A DNA stretch of 64,000 bases from positions 3,941,501-4,005,500 of the forward strand of contig OU015550.1 of the NCBI GenBank assembly GCA_907165065.1. Direction: 5' to 3'. The stretch comes from Caprimulgus europaeus (Eukaryota > Chordata > Aves > Caprimulgiformes > Caprimulgidae). Positions 1 to 13,210 of this stretch are shown piece by piece. The notes under the pieces were generated by a model that saw only the letters and a list, made by a program, of their open reading frames with translations, was not told the origin of the DNA and made no database searches. Numbering within the stretch: the stretch's first letter is position 1; each line of letters opens with the position of its first letter. The position numbers and the translations under genes are program-made.

Positions 1-3000
1 CATGTAGACAGTTTTGTTGAGACACAGACTGGGGTTTTTGAACTTTCCTCCTGTGTGGATTTTGGACAGCATGAGGCAGCTTCCTCTGCTACCTCTAACC
101 CAAACCAAAAGGAAAAAGGCAACAGCCCAGGGCTGAGCAGAGCATCCACCAGTACTTGTGGCCATCACCCTGGGATGCCCAGTAGCAGCACTTTCATCCC
201 CCTGTCTTTGACTCTCAGCAGCAGATGATGAAGCTTCAGGAAGCAAAAAGGATCTCCAGCCTCCCCCAGGTGATGATGTGGCAGTGTGGATGTGATCCTG
301 GGTGGGAGGTAAGGACAGACTCCCTGGGGTTGGGGCTTGCTGCTCTCTCCTGCCCTGAGCTGCTGGGCTCTGAGTGGAGCAGACTGGGATCTCCCCAGTA
401 ACTCAGTGAGAGCAGAGGTTCAGCCTCTGAAACTGGAACAGAAGCAGAAACCTGTCACTGGTGCACAGTGTGCTTGTCCAGCTTGGTGGCACCAGGTGAC
501 ACTGAGGCTGAAGGCTTGGTGGTGGCAGCAAGAGCATCTCAAAGGAAGGTGGGAGTTGCCAGCTCTGGTCAGCATCTGCTCCTGGATCCTCATCAGCAAA
601 TTCCTTCTGGTTTTAACCCAAAATTCCTTCTGGTTTTAACCCAAACAAGCCAAGAGATGCTTGGAGGGCAGCAGAGCTGAACTGCACCTTCTGCCTGCAC
701 ATATATTCCAGAAATCTCAAGTCTCTAGGGAAAGGGGAGGAATAAAGAAAAGTTGGCTGCTAGTTGGTACCAGCCCTGAGGACTTCTACCTGCAGAAGAG
801 TGTGGAGTGATGAATAAAATTAGTAAGATGGAAAAAAATAATTAAAAAAAAAATCAGATTCTTCTTCTACCAATATCCCCATAACTATAAAAGAAAAAAA
901 AAACCCTGTCCCTTTGTCTCCACACTTGCCCTCTACAGCTACACATGCAAAATCTAATTAAAATTTAGCAGAAGGGGGAAAAAAAAAATGACACAGGGTT
1001 TTTAGCTTTAAAAAAAGAGATAGAGAAAGAAAGAAGATCCTTAACAAAGGCCATAATATTAACAGGGCTGATTCGTCAGCCGCTACCTGATAATATAGAG
1101 TTGAGCGAGCTTTATTAACGTTGGAAGCCTTGGCTCTTTGTTAATTACGGGCTTTGCTAATGATTTGGAATATTGGCCGGTTCTGGGGGATGTTGATGAA
1201 TAGAGACCTCGCCAAGATTTATTCCTAATTATCTCATTTGTCTCCCTCCATTACTTTTTATGGCTGAAATTTATGGAGCTATTACCAGGGACCTCGCCAC
1301 GGCTCTGAGATGATTTGGGAGAAGAGAGATGTTTAATAATAATAACAATAATAATAATAATAAAAAGCTAGATTAATAGGAAACCGATTACGTGCCTGCG
1401 GGTGGTGGGGGCTGTTCCTGGGTGACCTCTGGTCCTGGAGGCGCGTGGTCCCCAATGCTCCCCATCCCTGGGTGGGAGCTGTGTCCTTGCCCAGCAGTTG
1501 AGGGATGTCTGGAGATGGGAAACTCCTCCTGGCACCTGTAAGAGTTGGGAAACTCCTCTTGGAGGAGACAGCAGAAATCCAGCAGGTTTTTCCTACGTGG
1601 CTTTTTGCTGCAGCCATCCCCATCTGAGTCTCCTCCCTCCCCTTTGGAGGATGCTGTGGATGCACCATGATGCTCCAGATGATGCTGCAACCCAAAAACT
1701 GAAGTTAGTGACAACCCCAAAACCCCCCAGAGATGATCATTTAACCCCTGTGTTTCCATTTCCTCACTCATAGGTGTCCAGGTCTCCTCCCTCCCTTCCA
1801 GATGATGCTGTGGATGCACCACAATGCTCCAGCTCCTGCCACAACCCAAGAGCTGAAGCTAGTGACAACCCCAAAACTTCCCAGAGATGTTCACTTAACC
1901 CCCAGTGTTTCCACTTTCCCACTCATCCCACCACAGCAATTCAATGCTTTAATATCTGATACCTCAGGCCACTCACAGGCAGCTCTTGCCGTGTCCCCAT
2001 GAGCAGTGGTGGCCATGGCAATAAGTCACATCTGCCACCCCACCACGGGCCATGCCAGAAAAGCCAAGGGGCTTCCCAGAAAAGCAAATACTTTTCCTCC
2101 CACCCCATCCCAGGGCTGAGCCCACTCCCCTTTAATTATCATGCAAAGCAATTATTTTTTCTCAGCTGTGCTGGGGACTAATTCTCTCCCAGAGCCTCCC
2201 AGTAAACATTTTCCCAGTACTATCAAATTTACCACACAAAGAAGAGCTGGGGCTGCAGCTTATCTCCACGGAGTATTATTCCCCTATCTTCCAGCATGTA
2301 AACCTACTCTCCTCCTGATAAGAGGCCTCACACAAAAGATCAAAGGCAGCAAGACTCTTACCAAGAGGAGGGTTTTCTTTTCTTTTTTTCTGTTTTTTAG
2401 TGTTATTATAAATTTGCAGATCCAGAAGAAGCTGCATTCCCACCCAGTAATGCAGATTAAAATAATTACCCACAGTTGGTTTCATTAGCCAGGAGGAAAA
2501 AAAAATAATTCTTAGTATTAACAATCCAGGGAACCCCAAATTACAGCATCTGTCTTGGGGACTTCCCTTGTGGACATCTCCTGCTATGGGGCTGGGGACA
2601 GGAGTGTCCCAGCAGCTCATCCCAGGCATGGGACATGCACGAGCACAACCATCACACATCCAGATTTTGTGAGAAGGAGAAGAATTTCCCATTGAGAAAT
2701 TGTGTCCAAGCAGGATTTGCTGGATTTATTTGGGATTTGGGGCTGTTCATGTGGTCCCTGGGGGCTTCAGGTGGGTGTCCTTGTCACAACACCCACACAC
2801 CCCACACAGGCCAACCCCTCACACCCCTCCAGCCACTCACCCCATGTAGAGTGATGGGTGCTCCTGCTGCAACCCCAGCCACGTGTCAACCTGAGTCACA
2901 TCAAACAGCTTCTGCTGTTTGTAACAGGGAAAAAGAGGGGAAAAAATTGCAATTATTGAGACAAAATATAACAGTGATTTTTTTAAAATTTTATTTAATA

Positions 3001-4780
3001 ATAACACATTTTTCCTGAGTGCATTGAAAAGGGAAGGGGCTTTAAGCTCACCCTGCTTTTTTGACAGGCAGCATAACCAGCACAAAATGCTTGGGCTGGG
3101 GTTAACCAAAGCACTCTGACAGATCCACAGCACCTCCCCAAAGCTCAGGTTTTGTTTTCTCTCTCCCTCCTGATTTTGGCTGCTGAATCAACACCAGGCT
3201 TGCCAGCACATGGTCACCTCTGCCCCATGGCACGTCCCTTCCAGCCCCATCCCCAGCAGCTCAGGGATGCTCTGAGCCCAGTTACACTTTCTGGGTGTTG
3301 CAAAAGGGACTTTACACCTTTTGGGGGGTTTTTTTGGGGGGTTCCCCCCCCCTTTTACATCCAGATGAAGGTTGGTGCAAACGAAAACCAGAGCTGCCTG
3401 GAAGCTAAGGGAGCTCTTTTCTCCTCTGGTTCAGGAGGCAGATAGAGAGCAATTGCCCTGGGTATTTCTGGTAGGAAACACTGGGGTGATGCTCAGAGAG
3501 GACACTGGTGCCAATGGATGGGACAGGGATGGACCTCAGGGCATCCAGCCCTCCTGTCTCAGCAAAACCCCAGGGATCTTCACTTAAACCCACACCCCCA
3601 ACCCTCCATGGACCCCAACAAGCCCCAAGATGATGCTCAGACCCCTCTGTCCCCATTTTGTCCTCTGGAGCTGGGCTTTGCTGTCTGGTACCAGCTGAGG
3701 ATCAGGCTCCAAGCACAGGAGCAAGAGCACCTCCTTCCCGCCCAAGCTGCAGCTCGTCAACACAGATGGCAAAATCTAAATGTTATGATAAGGTATTTCT
3801 CCCAAATTTCCATCTTAATAGAATTACGAGCCTGTAATTACCCTACAAGCCTGAAAACCTGCCGGAATCCCAATTAGGAATCTGAGGACATAATTGGCCC
3901 CTAATTAGAAAGATTTGTCAAATGTGAACAATTTTCTCACCTCCTCTTCTTTTTTTTTTTTTCTTCTTCTTTTCTTTTCCTCTTCTTTTCTCCCTGGTGA
4001 AAATACAGATATTTTCAGTTCCCCTCCACCTCTTTCCCCATGAAGAGGGGCTGCAGTCTCCCAGCTGCACCGTGCTCTGCATCCTGATCCTTCAGGCTCT
4101 TGGGAAAGATGAACTCTGCAGCAGCTCTTAAGCCTTTTTTTTTTTAAATATATATTTCCTGGAAAATTACACTATTAAAAATAAAATTTAAACAAATAAA
4201 TATTAAAAAGAGAGAGGGGAAAACCTGCAAAAATGCAGCCTTGGGGTTTTGACTTCGCTCCTGCTGCCAGAATGGGCACTGGTGGGTTGGCTGGAGCGGC
4301 TTTCAGGGCTGGGAGATGCAGAGAAGGTGGCAGATGCTGTGGCTGTGATGTCCAGTGGGATCAGAGGGTTTTGGGGAGAAGGCACCATAGCTGGGCTGGG
4401 ATATAGCAGCCCTGGTCCCACATGGCAGCAGCACGGCCAGATCCAGAGCAATTTCTGTACCAAAACCAGATTTGGAGCTCAAACACAGTGCCAAGGTGAC
4501 GCTGGCACAGACCCACGCTGACCCTCAGCCCTGCGATGCCCATGGCAGACAGACAGTGTGAAAATCCACCTGGGAGCAAATCCACCGTGGTTCTTACGAG
4601 CACTTTACCACCAACAAACCCCAACCAGTGCTCCCCACTCATGTCCACAGCACCTCTCACCCCCACACTGTGCCTGCCCCCCAGCCCAGTCCCCCTGCCC
4701 AAACCCCCAGCTGGAGCCACACACCATCCCAGTGCCCTGTACTGGGAGCACAACCACCCCCCTGGGCCAGGTTTCACAGC
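1..4780. other. Non-coding; AT-rich blocks that look conserved
   Basis: No recognisable exon on either strand. Blocks at 1035-1390, 2130-2530 and 3765-3930 are AT-rich, non-repetitive and packed with TAATTA/ATTA homeodomain-type cores. The second also carries AGATCAAAGG (TCF/LEF type, 2337-2346) and ATGCAAAG (POU-like). This texture is typical of conserved regulatory elements around developmental genes. The rest is unremarkable GC-richer sequence. No comparison was possible. Confidence 0.4.
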
Positions 4781-5220
4781 CTTCTCCCCTCTTCCTCCTC
4801 TTCTCCTCCTCCTCCTCTTCTTCTTCTTCCTCCTCTTCTTCCTCTTCCTCCTCCTCTTCTCCTTCCTCTTCCTCCTCCTCTTCTCCTTCCTCTTCCTCCT
4901 CCTCTTCTCCTTCCTCTTCCTCCTCCTCTTCTCCTTCCTCTTCCTCCTCCTCCTCCTCTTCCTCCTCCTCTTCTCCTTCCTCTTCTTATTTCTCCTTCCT
5001 CTTCTTCCTCCTCCTTCCTCTTTGTCCTCTTCCTCCTCCTCCTCCTCCTCTTCTTACTCCTGTTCTTCCTCCTCCTCCTCTTCTTACTCCTCTTCTTACT
5101 CCTCCTCCTCTTCTTCTTCCTCCTTCTCTTCTTCTTCTTCTTCTTCTTCTTCTTCTTCTTCTTCTTCTTCTTCTTCTTCCTCCTCCTCCTCTTCTTCTTC
5201 TTCTTCCTCCTGTTCCTCTT
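4781..5220 (+). repeat. 440-bp polypyrimidine (CTT/CCT) tract
   Basis: About 440 bp of almost pure C/T on the plus strand, made of CCTCTTCCT and CTT repeats. The few purine breaks (TTCTTATT, TTTGTCC, CTTACTCC) lie in the middle. The serine-, leucine- or arginine-rich reading frames are artefacts of this tract. Long mirror-like polypyrimidine runs can form triplex (H-DNA). Confidence 0.95.
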
Positions 5221-5284
5221 ACCAAAGGCTCTTTAGTTAAAAGCAACAACAGGAGAGGAGGGATGTAGGGGGGGGGGGAAGATA

Positions 5285-5630
5285 GGGGGAAGCCTGGTTT
5301 TCCTAATTAACAATTAGCACAGAGTGTGCTGCTAATTATGTGGTTCCATGTAATTAAGAAGCTAATTAGTGCAGTGTCAATTAAGATTTAATTAGTACCC
5401 TTGTCAAAAATACTTGAAAGCACAGTTTATATGCAAGTACTTCAATATTTCAATGGTCATGATCTCCCCGGCGCGGCAGCGCCTGCTCGCCAGCCCTCGC
5501 CGCAGCCTGCTAACAGCTCTCCTGAGTTTATTGATATTGTCCTTTCAAATGCTGCCACGTGTAGCACTGTCACAGACACTCAGATTGATTCTGTAAGCAG
5601 CTGGTGACGTGGCAGAGATGTTCTCCCCAC
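5285..5630. promoter_or_regulatory. Candidate conserved non-coding element with TAATTA clusters
   Basis: Seven or so TTAATTA/CTAATTA cores occur in about 120 bp (5303-5395). They are followed by a short CpG-rich patch (5467-5512) and an AT-rich part with GCCACGTGTAGC. The sequence is complex and non-repetitive, unlike its surroundings. Confidence 0.42.
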
Positions 5631-5883
5631 CAGGATGGGGTTTGTGTCAGCCACCGGCATCCCCAGGGCTGCACTGGGGTGGGGGGGTGAAGCTCCTCTT
5701 GGCTCAGTCACCCATCATGGAGCATGGGGCCATCAGGACTTTCTCCAGCATCAGCCACCACTGAGTGGTTCTGGACAACCCTGTGTTGTCCAAGCCCATG
5801 CACAGGCAGCTTTCTTGCCTCCCAAGCATGCAACACCCACAGAGGTAATATTTTGTGCACCCAAATGCTTTTATTCTCATAAT

Positions 5884-6112
5884 TACAGAATCCCAGAGCT
5901 GCCTCGATGGAAAAGCCCTCTAAAATCATCAAGTCCAATCATGAACCCAACACTGACAAGTCCCCAACTAACCCATGTCCCTCAGCACTGTGTCTACATG
6001 ACTCTTCAATCCCTCCAGGGATGGGGACTCCACCACTGCCCTGGGCAACCCCTTCCAATGCCTCAGAACCCTTTCAGCAAAGACATTTCAGTAAAGAAAT
6101 TCTTCCTAAATA
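5884..6112 (-). mobile_element. CR1 LINE fragment (3' end)
   Basis: Reverse-complement CR1 3' end: it begins ACAGAATCCCAGAGCTGC and continues with ATCATCAAGTCCAATC, CTCCAGGGATGGGGACTCCA and CTGGGCAACCCCTTCCAATG. It resembles the copy at 50727-50958 closely, so both are from one subfamily. Confidence 0.93.
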
Positions 6113-9100
6113 AAGAAATTATTCCTGTTATTTCCAAAGATGATCTCATCATCATGATATCATCCCTGCTATCTCCAAAGATGACAATGACTTGCCTGGG
6201 GGCACATTAGTGCCCAGAGCTAAAGCTACATCCTTCCAGTCTGGAAAATAGTGGAGCAGGCAGATCACATCACATGTCCCCAAAGGGACACCTCAGACCA
6301 GTGCTCCTGTGCTGCTCAATGGGGCTGTACCCAAAGCTGCCACTTCACCAACCTCCAGACCACAAAGGTGGGACAGCAAAGGGTCCCAAAAGGCTTCAAG
6401 GAGCTGAAGGTGGTGCCTGGTGATGGCAGGAGCAAGGAGACATGAAGGAAGGATGGGGAGAGCCAGGGTGAATCATTTCCACCCCAACATCTGTATCAGC
6501 AGCATCTCTGCAGCAAAGAGAAAAACCTCCCCTGGTCTGGACTTGGCCCTGGCAGCAGGTCCCAGCTCCTGCCCATGGAGCTCCCAGCTCCTGCCCGTGG
6601 TGCTCAGCATTGCCCAGGAATTTCTCATGTCAGGAAGGGTGTGGGCTGAGGCAGGAGGAGGAAAGGAAGAAATATATCGAGGACTCTGAAGGCTTCAAGA
6701 GACACATAAACAAAATCCCACCTACACAAACAAACCAAGGAAACGCTCCACAGTTTGTAAATCATCCTCTGCAAAGTGGCTCGAAAGCTCCCAAGCCCAG
6801 AGACACAAGGACAAGAGCCAACCACTCACTATTTTTCAACTTGAAGATGTGGGGCTGCTTGCAGGGTGCAAGCTTGGATGTGCCATGACAGCAGCTGGGA
6901 GGGGAAACAGCTTCCCAAACTCACAGCCCACTTCCACCAGCCCTGGGAGCCGTCCCACGCCGGACACAGGAGCTGCTGTTTGTCCTGTTCTCCTCCAGCA
7001 AACCCCTGCCCTCGCCCCAGGCACTTTCCCGTGTGTAAATCCACCCCTGAGCACACCCACAGCTTGGGTCTTGGCAGTTCCTCCAAAGCCAGTGCCAGCA
7101 AATTAAAGCCTGGCTGGCTCAGGAATCTGTTTGCCGCATGTTTTGGGTCATACCTGTTCATTTTAAGCACTGTGACAATGCATGCTTAGCTTGGTTGGAG
7201 ACCAGGTTGTTGTACCAAGCAGTAACCAGTCCCAGGGAACATCTGAGCAGGAGCTTTCTCCTGCAGCACCCCCAAGGGGTCCATCAGCCACATGGACATC
7301 TGGGGCTTTGGCATTTTCACCCAATATCCCCTTGCTGAGTGGGTATTGCCAAGAAATGAACAACTCGAGCACAGACTGGAAGGTTTTATGGTCTTTAAGG
7401 AGGCTTGGGAGTGAGGTGGTCCACAGAACAATCTCCTTGGACAGATAAAAATCTTCAGAAAGCAAATTTGTGCTTTTTGAAGCAATGCCCAGTCCTCCAA
7501 GAGCTGCAGTTGAGCAAAACCTTGCTCAGGACGTGGCACCAAGTCCCAAATGTATGTGCACAGAGCTTGACTACAAAATGACTCCTCGAAACAGCAGCTC
7601 CCAACATCTCCTCCTGCCAGGATGGGGAAGCCTTGTCCTGCTTGGCCAAACCCCCAGACACAGTTTCTTGGAGGCAGCAGCTCCGTGCCAGGCCAAGGGA
7701 CCAGGATGGAGCCCAACGGAGCCAGTGTGGAGCATCACTGGGAGATGGACCATGTCCCCACCACACCGGAGGGTTCAACTCCTGCCCAGGTGACAGTGGC
7801 TGCTTTTACACCCTGAGGAGGAACAGGGGTAATTTCTTCCCTCTACACTAATTATGTCTCTGTGGGAAATTTTCAGCACCATGTTGAGTAGCAGAAAAAC
7901 TCCCAAGGGACTGAAATAGGGTCAGGACAATCCCCAGGAGTAACTCCATGGAAGAAATAAGCTGGGAAGGAAGCAGAGACCAGGACAGCAGCAGAGTCAA
8001 AGAGCTGAGGGTGGGTCTCGGTGCTGGCCATGGGAGGGGACCCCCTGTCTGCTCCACAGACAGAGCCAGGACCTTGTGTTTTGGGGCTGGCAATGACAGA
8101 CCCTGTATGGCCCCGTGAGCAGGGCTGTCCCACGGATTTGGGTCCAACAGGTCTGTGCTGTCCCACCTCAGGGACACTGCCACAGCCCTGGCTCTGACGT
8201 GGCAGAGGGGGACACGTAGATTTATCACCTTGTTTTCAAGGGGAGAAAAGGAAAGGGGAGATGGAGCAACACATCCTCAAACCAAACACAGACAACCCAC
8301 CTCCTGACCACAGCTGAGCCCAGCAAAGCCACTACTGCAGAGCTGGAGGAACAAGGGGTCCAGGGCGCATGAAGAAAGCACCAGAGGTGCTGGAAATTTT
8401 TTTCCCCCTCTTCCCTTTCTCTCTCCCCCCCTGCCTTGTACACGGCTGAGCCGCCTGCTCTCCCACAACGGCTGCCAAAATACAGTGAGACAGGGTATAA
8501 TTACAGACACTTACTGCGGCCATTACACCACCAGCACGGGCTGCGCACAGTGACACACGACCCGTCAACTCCTTATTCACGCCATTAAGGGGACTCATTA
8601 GCATCTTCGCTCAGAAGCAAAATTACCCTCACTGCTCATTTCAAGATGTCATAAATTTTAATTTAGGACCCAAAGATAGCACAATGGGAGCGAGCTGGCT
8701 CTCTCCGGCAGTCGCTGGCTGGCTAAGGGAGGGTGGAGGTGGTTGGTGGGAGGGAGGTGGTGGTGGTGGTGGTGGTGGAAGGGGGGAGGAAAGAGAAATG
8801 AAAGGGCTGGTTTGGAAAAAAAAAGATGGTGAGGTTTTAAGGAGAGATGGAGAAGGAGGGAAGAGAAGATGTGCCCAAAGGCCTGGCAAGTGCTTTGCCC
8901 CATTGGAGGCAATGGAGGAGGAGGGAGCCTGCTGAGGGATGAAGGTTTCCCTGGGAGGAGCAGGAGAACATGGGCAGTGCCACATCCTGCCAGGGCACGG
9001 CCTGAATTCTGAGCCACCAGCACAGCCCAGCATCACAACTTGGTCCTTCCAAACCCCCTTCTCCAGGAGATTGCCCTGGCACAGCAGCATCACCCAGCAG

Positions 9101-12100
9101 ATCCACCCCAGATCTCCCCCAGCACCCAGAGGGAGGTCGGGCAGAAGGCTCCAGCCCCAGCTCCCTGGACGGAAAGCAGAGTCCAGAGGGACAGAAGCCC
9201 AGGGATGTGATGCTGCAACAGCAAAGAGCAAATCCCTGCCTGAGGATGCTCTTCATGCCCATGACACACCCGTTGCTTTAGAAGCAGGTTAACAGCAGAT
9301 ACAAACTCTCTCAAGCAATCCCACCACCACCGCTCATCAGCCAAGCAGCGAGAGGAGCAGTAGGAACGTTCAATCCACAGGGCTCAGCTCAGCCCCCAGA
9401 GCCTGAGTCACCCTCTGGTCTGTCCAGCATCACATCAACCCCACTGGGAGCTGCTGGGACAGGATGTTGGAAGCCTGTGGCTCAGCAGAAGGGTGGAAAT
9501 GCATGATCACCCCAGTAGAAAATGTTGCTTTTATTCTGGAGTAAAAGTAGTTGTTGGAAGCACATGGGGCATGCAAGAGATCATAAAGCAACTTCTGCAA
9601 AAGACCTTCCAGCCCATCTCTCCTCCATTCAAGCCCTGATGACCTCCCTGCCAGGTTTTGGGGACCCTACCCATGCCAGGAGATACCCCAACAAAGGTGA
9701 CGACAGGCATCCATCCCCCTTCCCTCCCACCCCAGCCCATGGGCACTCAAACCTTCACAACAAAGGAGAGACACCTCCTCTCCCCCCCTTCCCTGCAAAC
9801 TCTGCCAGGACCAAACGCAATTACAAACCTCTTAAACTTTACCAGCTACCAGGCTCTGTGATTAATGAGTTTAAATGTCCACATCTTTAAAAAAAAAAAT
9901 ACAGGGAGGGGGGGAAGAATTAGAAGAAAAGCAGCTCCAATTACAGGCAGCTGAGGGACTCTGGCCCACTCCTGTGCTATAAGAACATATATCCAGAAAG
10001 GTTATGTTAATTTTTAATGTACAAGACTGTAATTAATTTCTGGGGCTGGCTGGATTAGCAGAGAGTGTAAATTCCAGCCTCAGCTCAGGCTGCAGATAAA
10101 CCAACACTACTGAGGGCTGGGGCTGCAGAGCTCCCTGGGACATGCCGAGGCCACAGCTCTTGGTGGCTCCTGGGGACACCATGTCCCCACACATAGACCT
10201 GGCAAAAGCCACTTTGCCAGCTCTGGGGCACAATGCTGGTGGCACCAGGGATGGGGTTGTCACAGAGGGTTTGGTCACTCCTGCATCATGGCTAACATTT
10301 CAGATGCTAAAGCATCCAAAGCCACTTTGGAGAGATAAAAATACAAAATAATCCCTTCAACAGCCTTTGGAGAGACTGTGAGGAGAAAAGGGTCTGGAAC
10401 TGGCAGGCGGGGATCATGTGGTCTGGAAATACAGTAAGTTTTTAAAGGAAAGAAAAGGCTCCATTATTCTCCCATTAAACTCTCCCCAGCTCTCCCCCTC
10501 TCTCCCTTCCCTCTGTCAGTCTTAGGTTTGCTCGCTGACTTCCCCCAGCCTCTCCGAAGACAGATCGTTCCCTTAATCACTCTGGAAAAGAACCCCAAGC
10601 CGATATAATATTATAATTAATTAATTCACTAAAAAGGTATTAAATTTCTTTTCCCCCCTGTGGATATTATCTGAATTCATTGACCTTTAGAAAAATCACC
10701 CTCTAATTGTAACCAGGTTCAAGTGCATTTCCAGCCTGTCCCTTTTACATTAATAATATCTTCCAGGACTCCACTATGCTGCTTAAATATTGTATAAATT
10801 TCACTGCCCCCTCAAAAAAAGAGAGAGAGAAAGGCATGAAATGAAAACTGGGAGCTGATTAAACCAGCTCTGCAGTGTGGGGGAAGAGGTAAAAGAACTC
10901 CATGGTGGTGTGGGAGATGGACAAACCCACAGCAGGACTCCAAAGGGGCTTGGGATGAGGAATCTCACACTCCCAAGGTCCCTGTAGTCCTTGGCTTGGA
11001 GGAAAATCCCAGGATCAGGATGTGGGGTGGCTCCCAGGTGGAACATTCTTGGGAAAGCAAATTGCCAAGTACTTTGAGGTGCAGCTTTTTGGGAGAAGGG
11101 GTCCCAGCATGTCCACAGTGACCACTTTGGGGTGTCTGTGTGGCCCAGTGACTGGATTTCCAGAAGGATTTCTAAACACTGAGAAAAATGCCACCTCTGT
11201 GGGCCTGGGACCACTGCTCCCTGGGATTCTGTTCCTGCAGCCACTGCTCTTGTCATTCCAAGTGCCCAATGTCCCCTTTTCTGGTTGCAGGGACAGGACA
11301 TAGATGCTCTGATCTCAGCAAGAGCACGTTTGAACGACAAGCCAGCCAGCAATTGCTCCAGCATCCGGCACTGTAAATTCAGCATCAGGCATGGAAAATC
11401 CAGCTGGGGCAGCTGCTGTCAAGTCTGTTGGGTATCCCAGGCCAAAGCTCCTCCTGGCAGAAGTCCCAGCCCTGCCAGGGCCAGCAGAGTGGGGCCATTT
11501 GGCTCCGGCTGAGACTTGGGGGTGCAAATTCCTGCTGCTTTACACACAGCTCGGCAGGCAGAGCTCAGCCTCTCCCAGCACCCCAGCTTGTCTCAGACGA
11601 ATCCAGCACGTGGGGCTGTGCACATCCAGCTGGGAGCCGGGGTTCTGCCCCATAGGGATTGAGCCTGAGGAGTTTGCATCCTATGGGGAAGGGGCTGCTT
11701 CAGCATCACTGTGGCAAGGGTCAGGTCACCTCCTCATGACAGCCTTTGCATCCTCACCTGGGTGATGAGGAAACTGAGGCATCAACCTTCTCCATGTCCT
11801 TCTCCATGAGGGAGCAGCTTTCTACCTGTACCTCATTTTCCTCTTTCCTAAGAATAAAATTAACTGTCCTAGCAAAACCAGGACGCTATTCCCAGGGCAT
11901 TTTCCAGCATATCTTTACCCCTTGTCACAACCAACAAGCCACTACCCTTCATCCCCAGCTCTCCTCACCCTTTGGTTTACAGCACACAGCCACTCCTGCC
12001 ACGGCACCAGGAATCCCACCAGTCATTAAACCGACTGTAAGGGCTCCCCAACCCCAGAGCTTTAAAAAGCTGCTGATGGAAAAACAACAGGCCAAATTCA

Positions 12101-12607
12101 TCCAGGGAGAAACCCTTCCGAGCCAGGGATTCCCTCAGGGACCAACCTAGCCCCTTCTCTTTGGAAGCAATTTCTGGACAGCCAACAGAGGTTTTCCAGT
12201 CTCTCTCTCTTTATTACATACAAAGATTTACTTGCAAAGAGCTGCTTTGGTTTCTCAAAGCCAAGGCCTATTTCCCCACCTGAAAAAGCCATCCCTTCCT
12301 CCTGACCTCATCCCAACCGTTGCCACAACAACCCCCGGTGACGTCATCGGTGGAAGATTAGAGCTTCAGGTGGGGAAACAGCAGCAGGAGCAGCCGAAGT
12401 GCTCAAACCACAGAAGGAGCTTGGTGAGAGCCAGAAAGGAAATGAAGGGAGACGGGGGGAGAAGGAAAACCCAGCAACAGCCCAGCATCCAGACAGGGGA
12501 TGGCTTCCAGATTGCAGGTCCCATGGGTGCCACACCAGGGATGTCACGGAGGGCATCAGCCCCAGGATAACAGTTAAAGTTGGACTTGATGATCCTAAAA
12601 GTTCTTT
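6113..12607. other. Non-coding; two or three further blocks that look conserved
   Basis: No exon recognised. The 8450-8690 stretch (AT-leaning, with CATTAAGGGGACTCATTAGC and isolated CpGs), 9800-10060 and 10410-10800 (TATAATATTATAATTAATTA and flanks) look like conserved regulatory DNA. The remaining sequence is ordinary GC-rich avian DNA with no array or transposon that I can name. Confidence 0.4.
8728..8780 (+). repeat. GGT microsatellite
   Basis: A run of GGTGGT... with a G-rich flank (GGGAGGGAGG, GGGGGGAGG). It sits directly next to an AT-leaning block that looks conserved (8480-8690). Confidence 0.85.
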
Positions 12608-13210
12608 TCATAGAATCCCAGACTGGTTTGGGTTGAAGGGGCCTTTCAAGGTCTCTGGTCCAACCCCCTGCAGTGAGCAGGGACATCTTCAACCACATGA
12701 GGTTGCTCAGAGCCCCGTCCAACCTGACCTTGAGTGTTTCCAGGGATGGGGCTTCTACCACCTCTGGGCAACCTGGGCCAGTGTCTCACCACCCTCAGTG
12801 TAAAAAATGTCTTCCTTACATCCAGTCTGAATCTCTCCTCTTTTAACTTAAAACCATCACCCCTTGTCCTAGAGCTACAAAACCTATTAAAAAGTCTGTC
12901 CCCATCGTTCTTATAGACCCCTTTAAGTACTGAAAGGTGCAATAAGGTCTCCCCAGAGCCTTCTCCAGGCTGAACAGCCCCAACTCTTTCAGCCTGTCCT
13001 CACAGCAGAGCTGCTCCAGCCCTTGGATCATCCCTGTGGCCTCCTCTGGACTCGTTCTAACAAGTCCGTGTCCTTCTGCTGTTGGGGTCCCCAGCACTGG
13101 AGGCAGTACTGCCGGTGGGGTCTCAGGAGAGCGGGACAGAGGGACAGAACCCCCTCCCCGGACCTGCTGCCCACGCTGCTCTGGGTGCAGCCCAGGATGC
13201 TGCTTCCAAC
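12608..13210 (-). mobile_element. CR1 LINE fragment, the longest in the window
   Basis: It begins ATAGAATCCCAGACTGGTTT, passes CTGGGCAACCTGGGCCAGTG and AGCCTTCTCCAGGCTGAACA, and ends in the CTGGAGGCAGTACTG region: about 600 bp of reverse-complement CR1 3' sequence. No intact reverse transcriptase frame remains. The right-hand end is approximate. Confidence 0.92.

Noticed and set aside
4536-5268. Ser-, Leu- and Arg-rich open frames on both strands
   Set aside because: Translation of the polypyrimidine tract.
12608-13210. Possible coding exon in 12.6-13.2 kb
   Set aside because: The open frames coincide with a CR1 LINE fragment.
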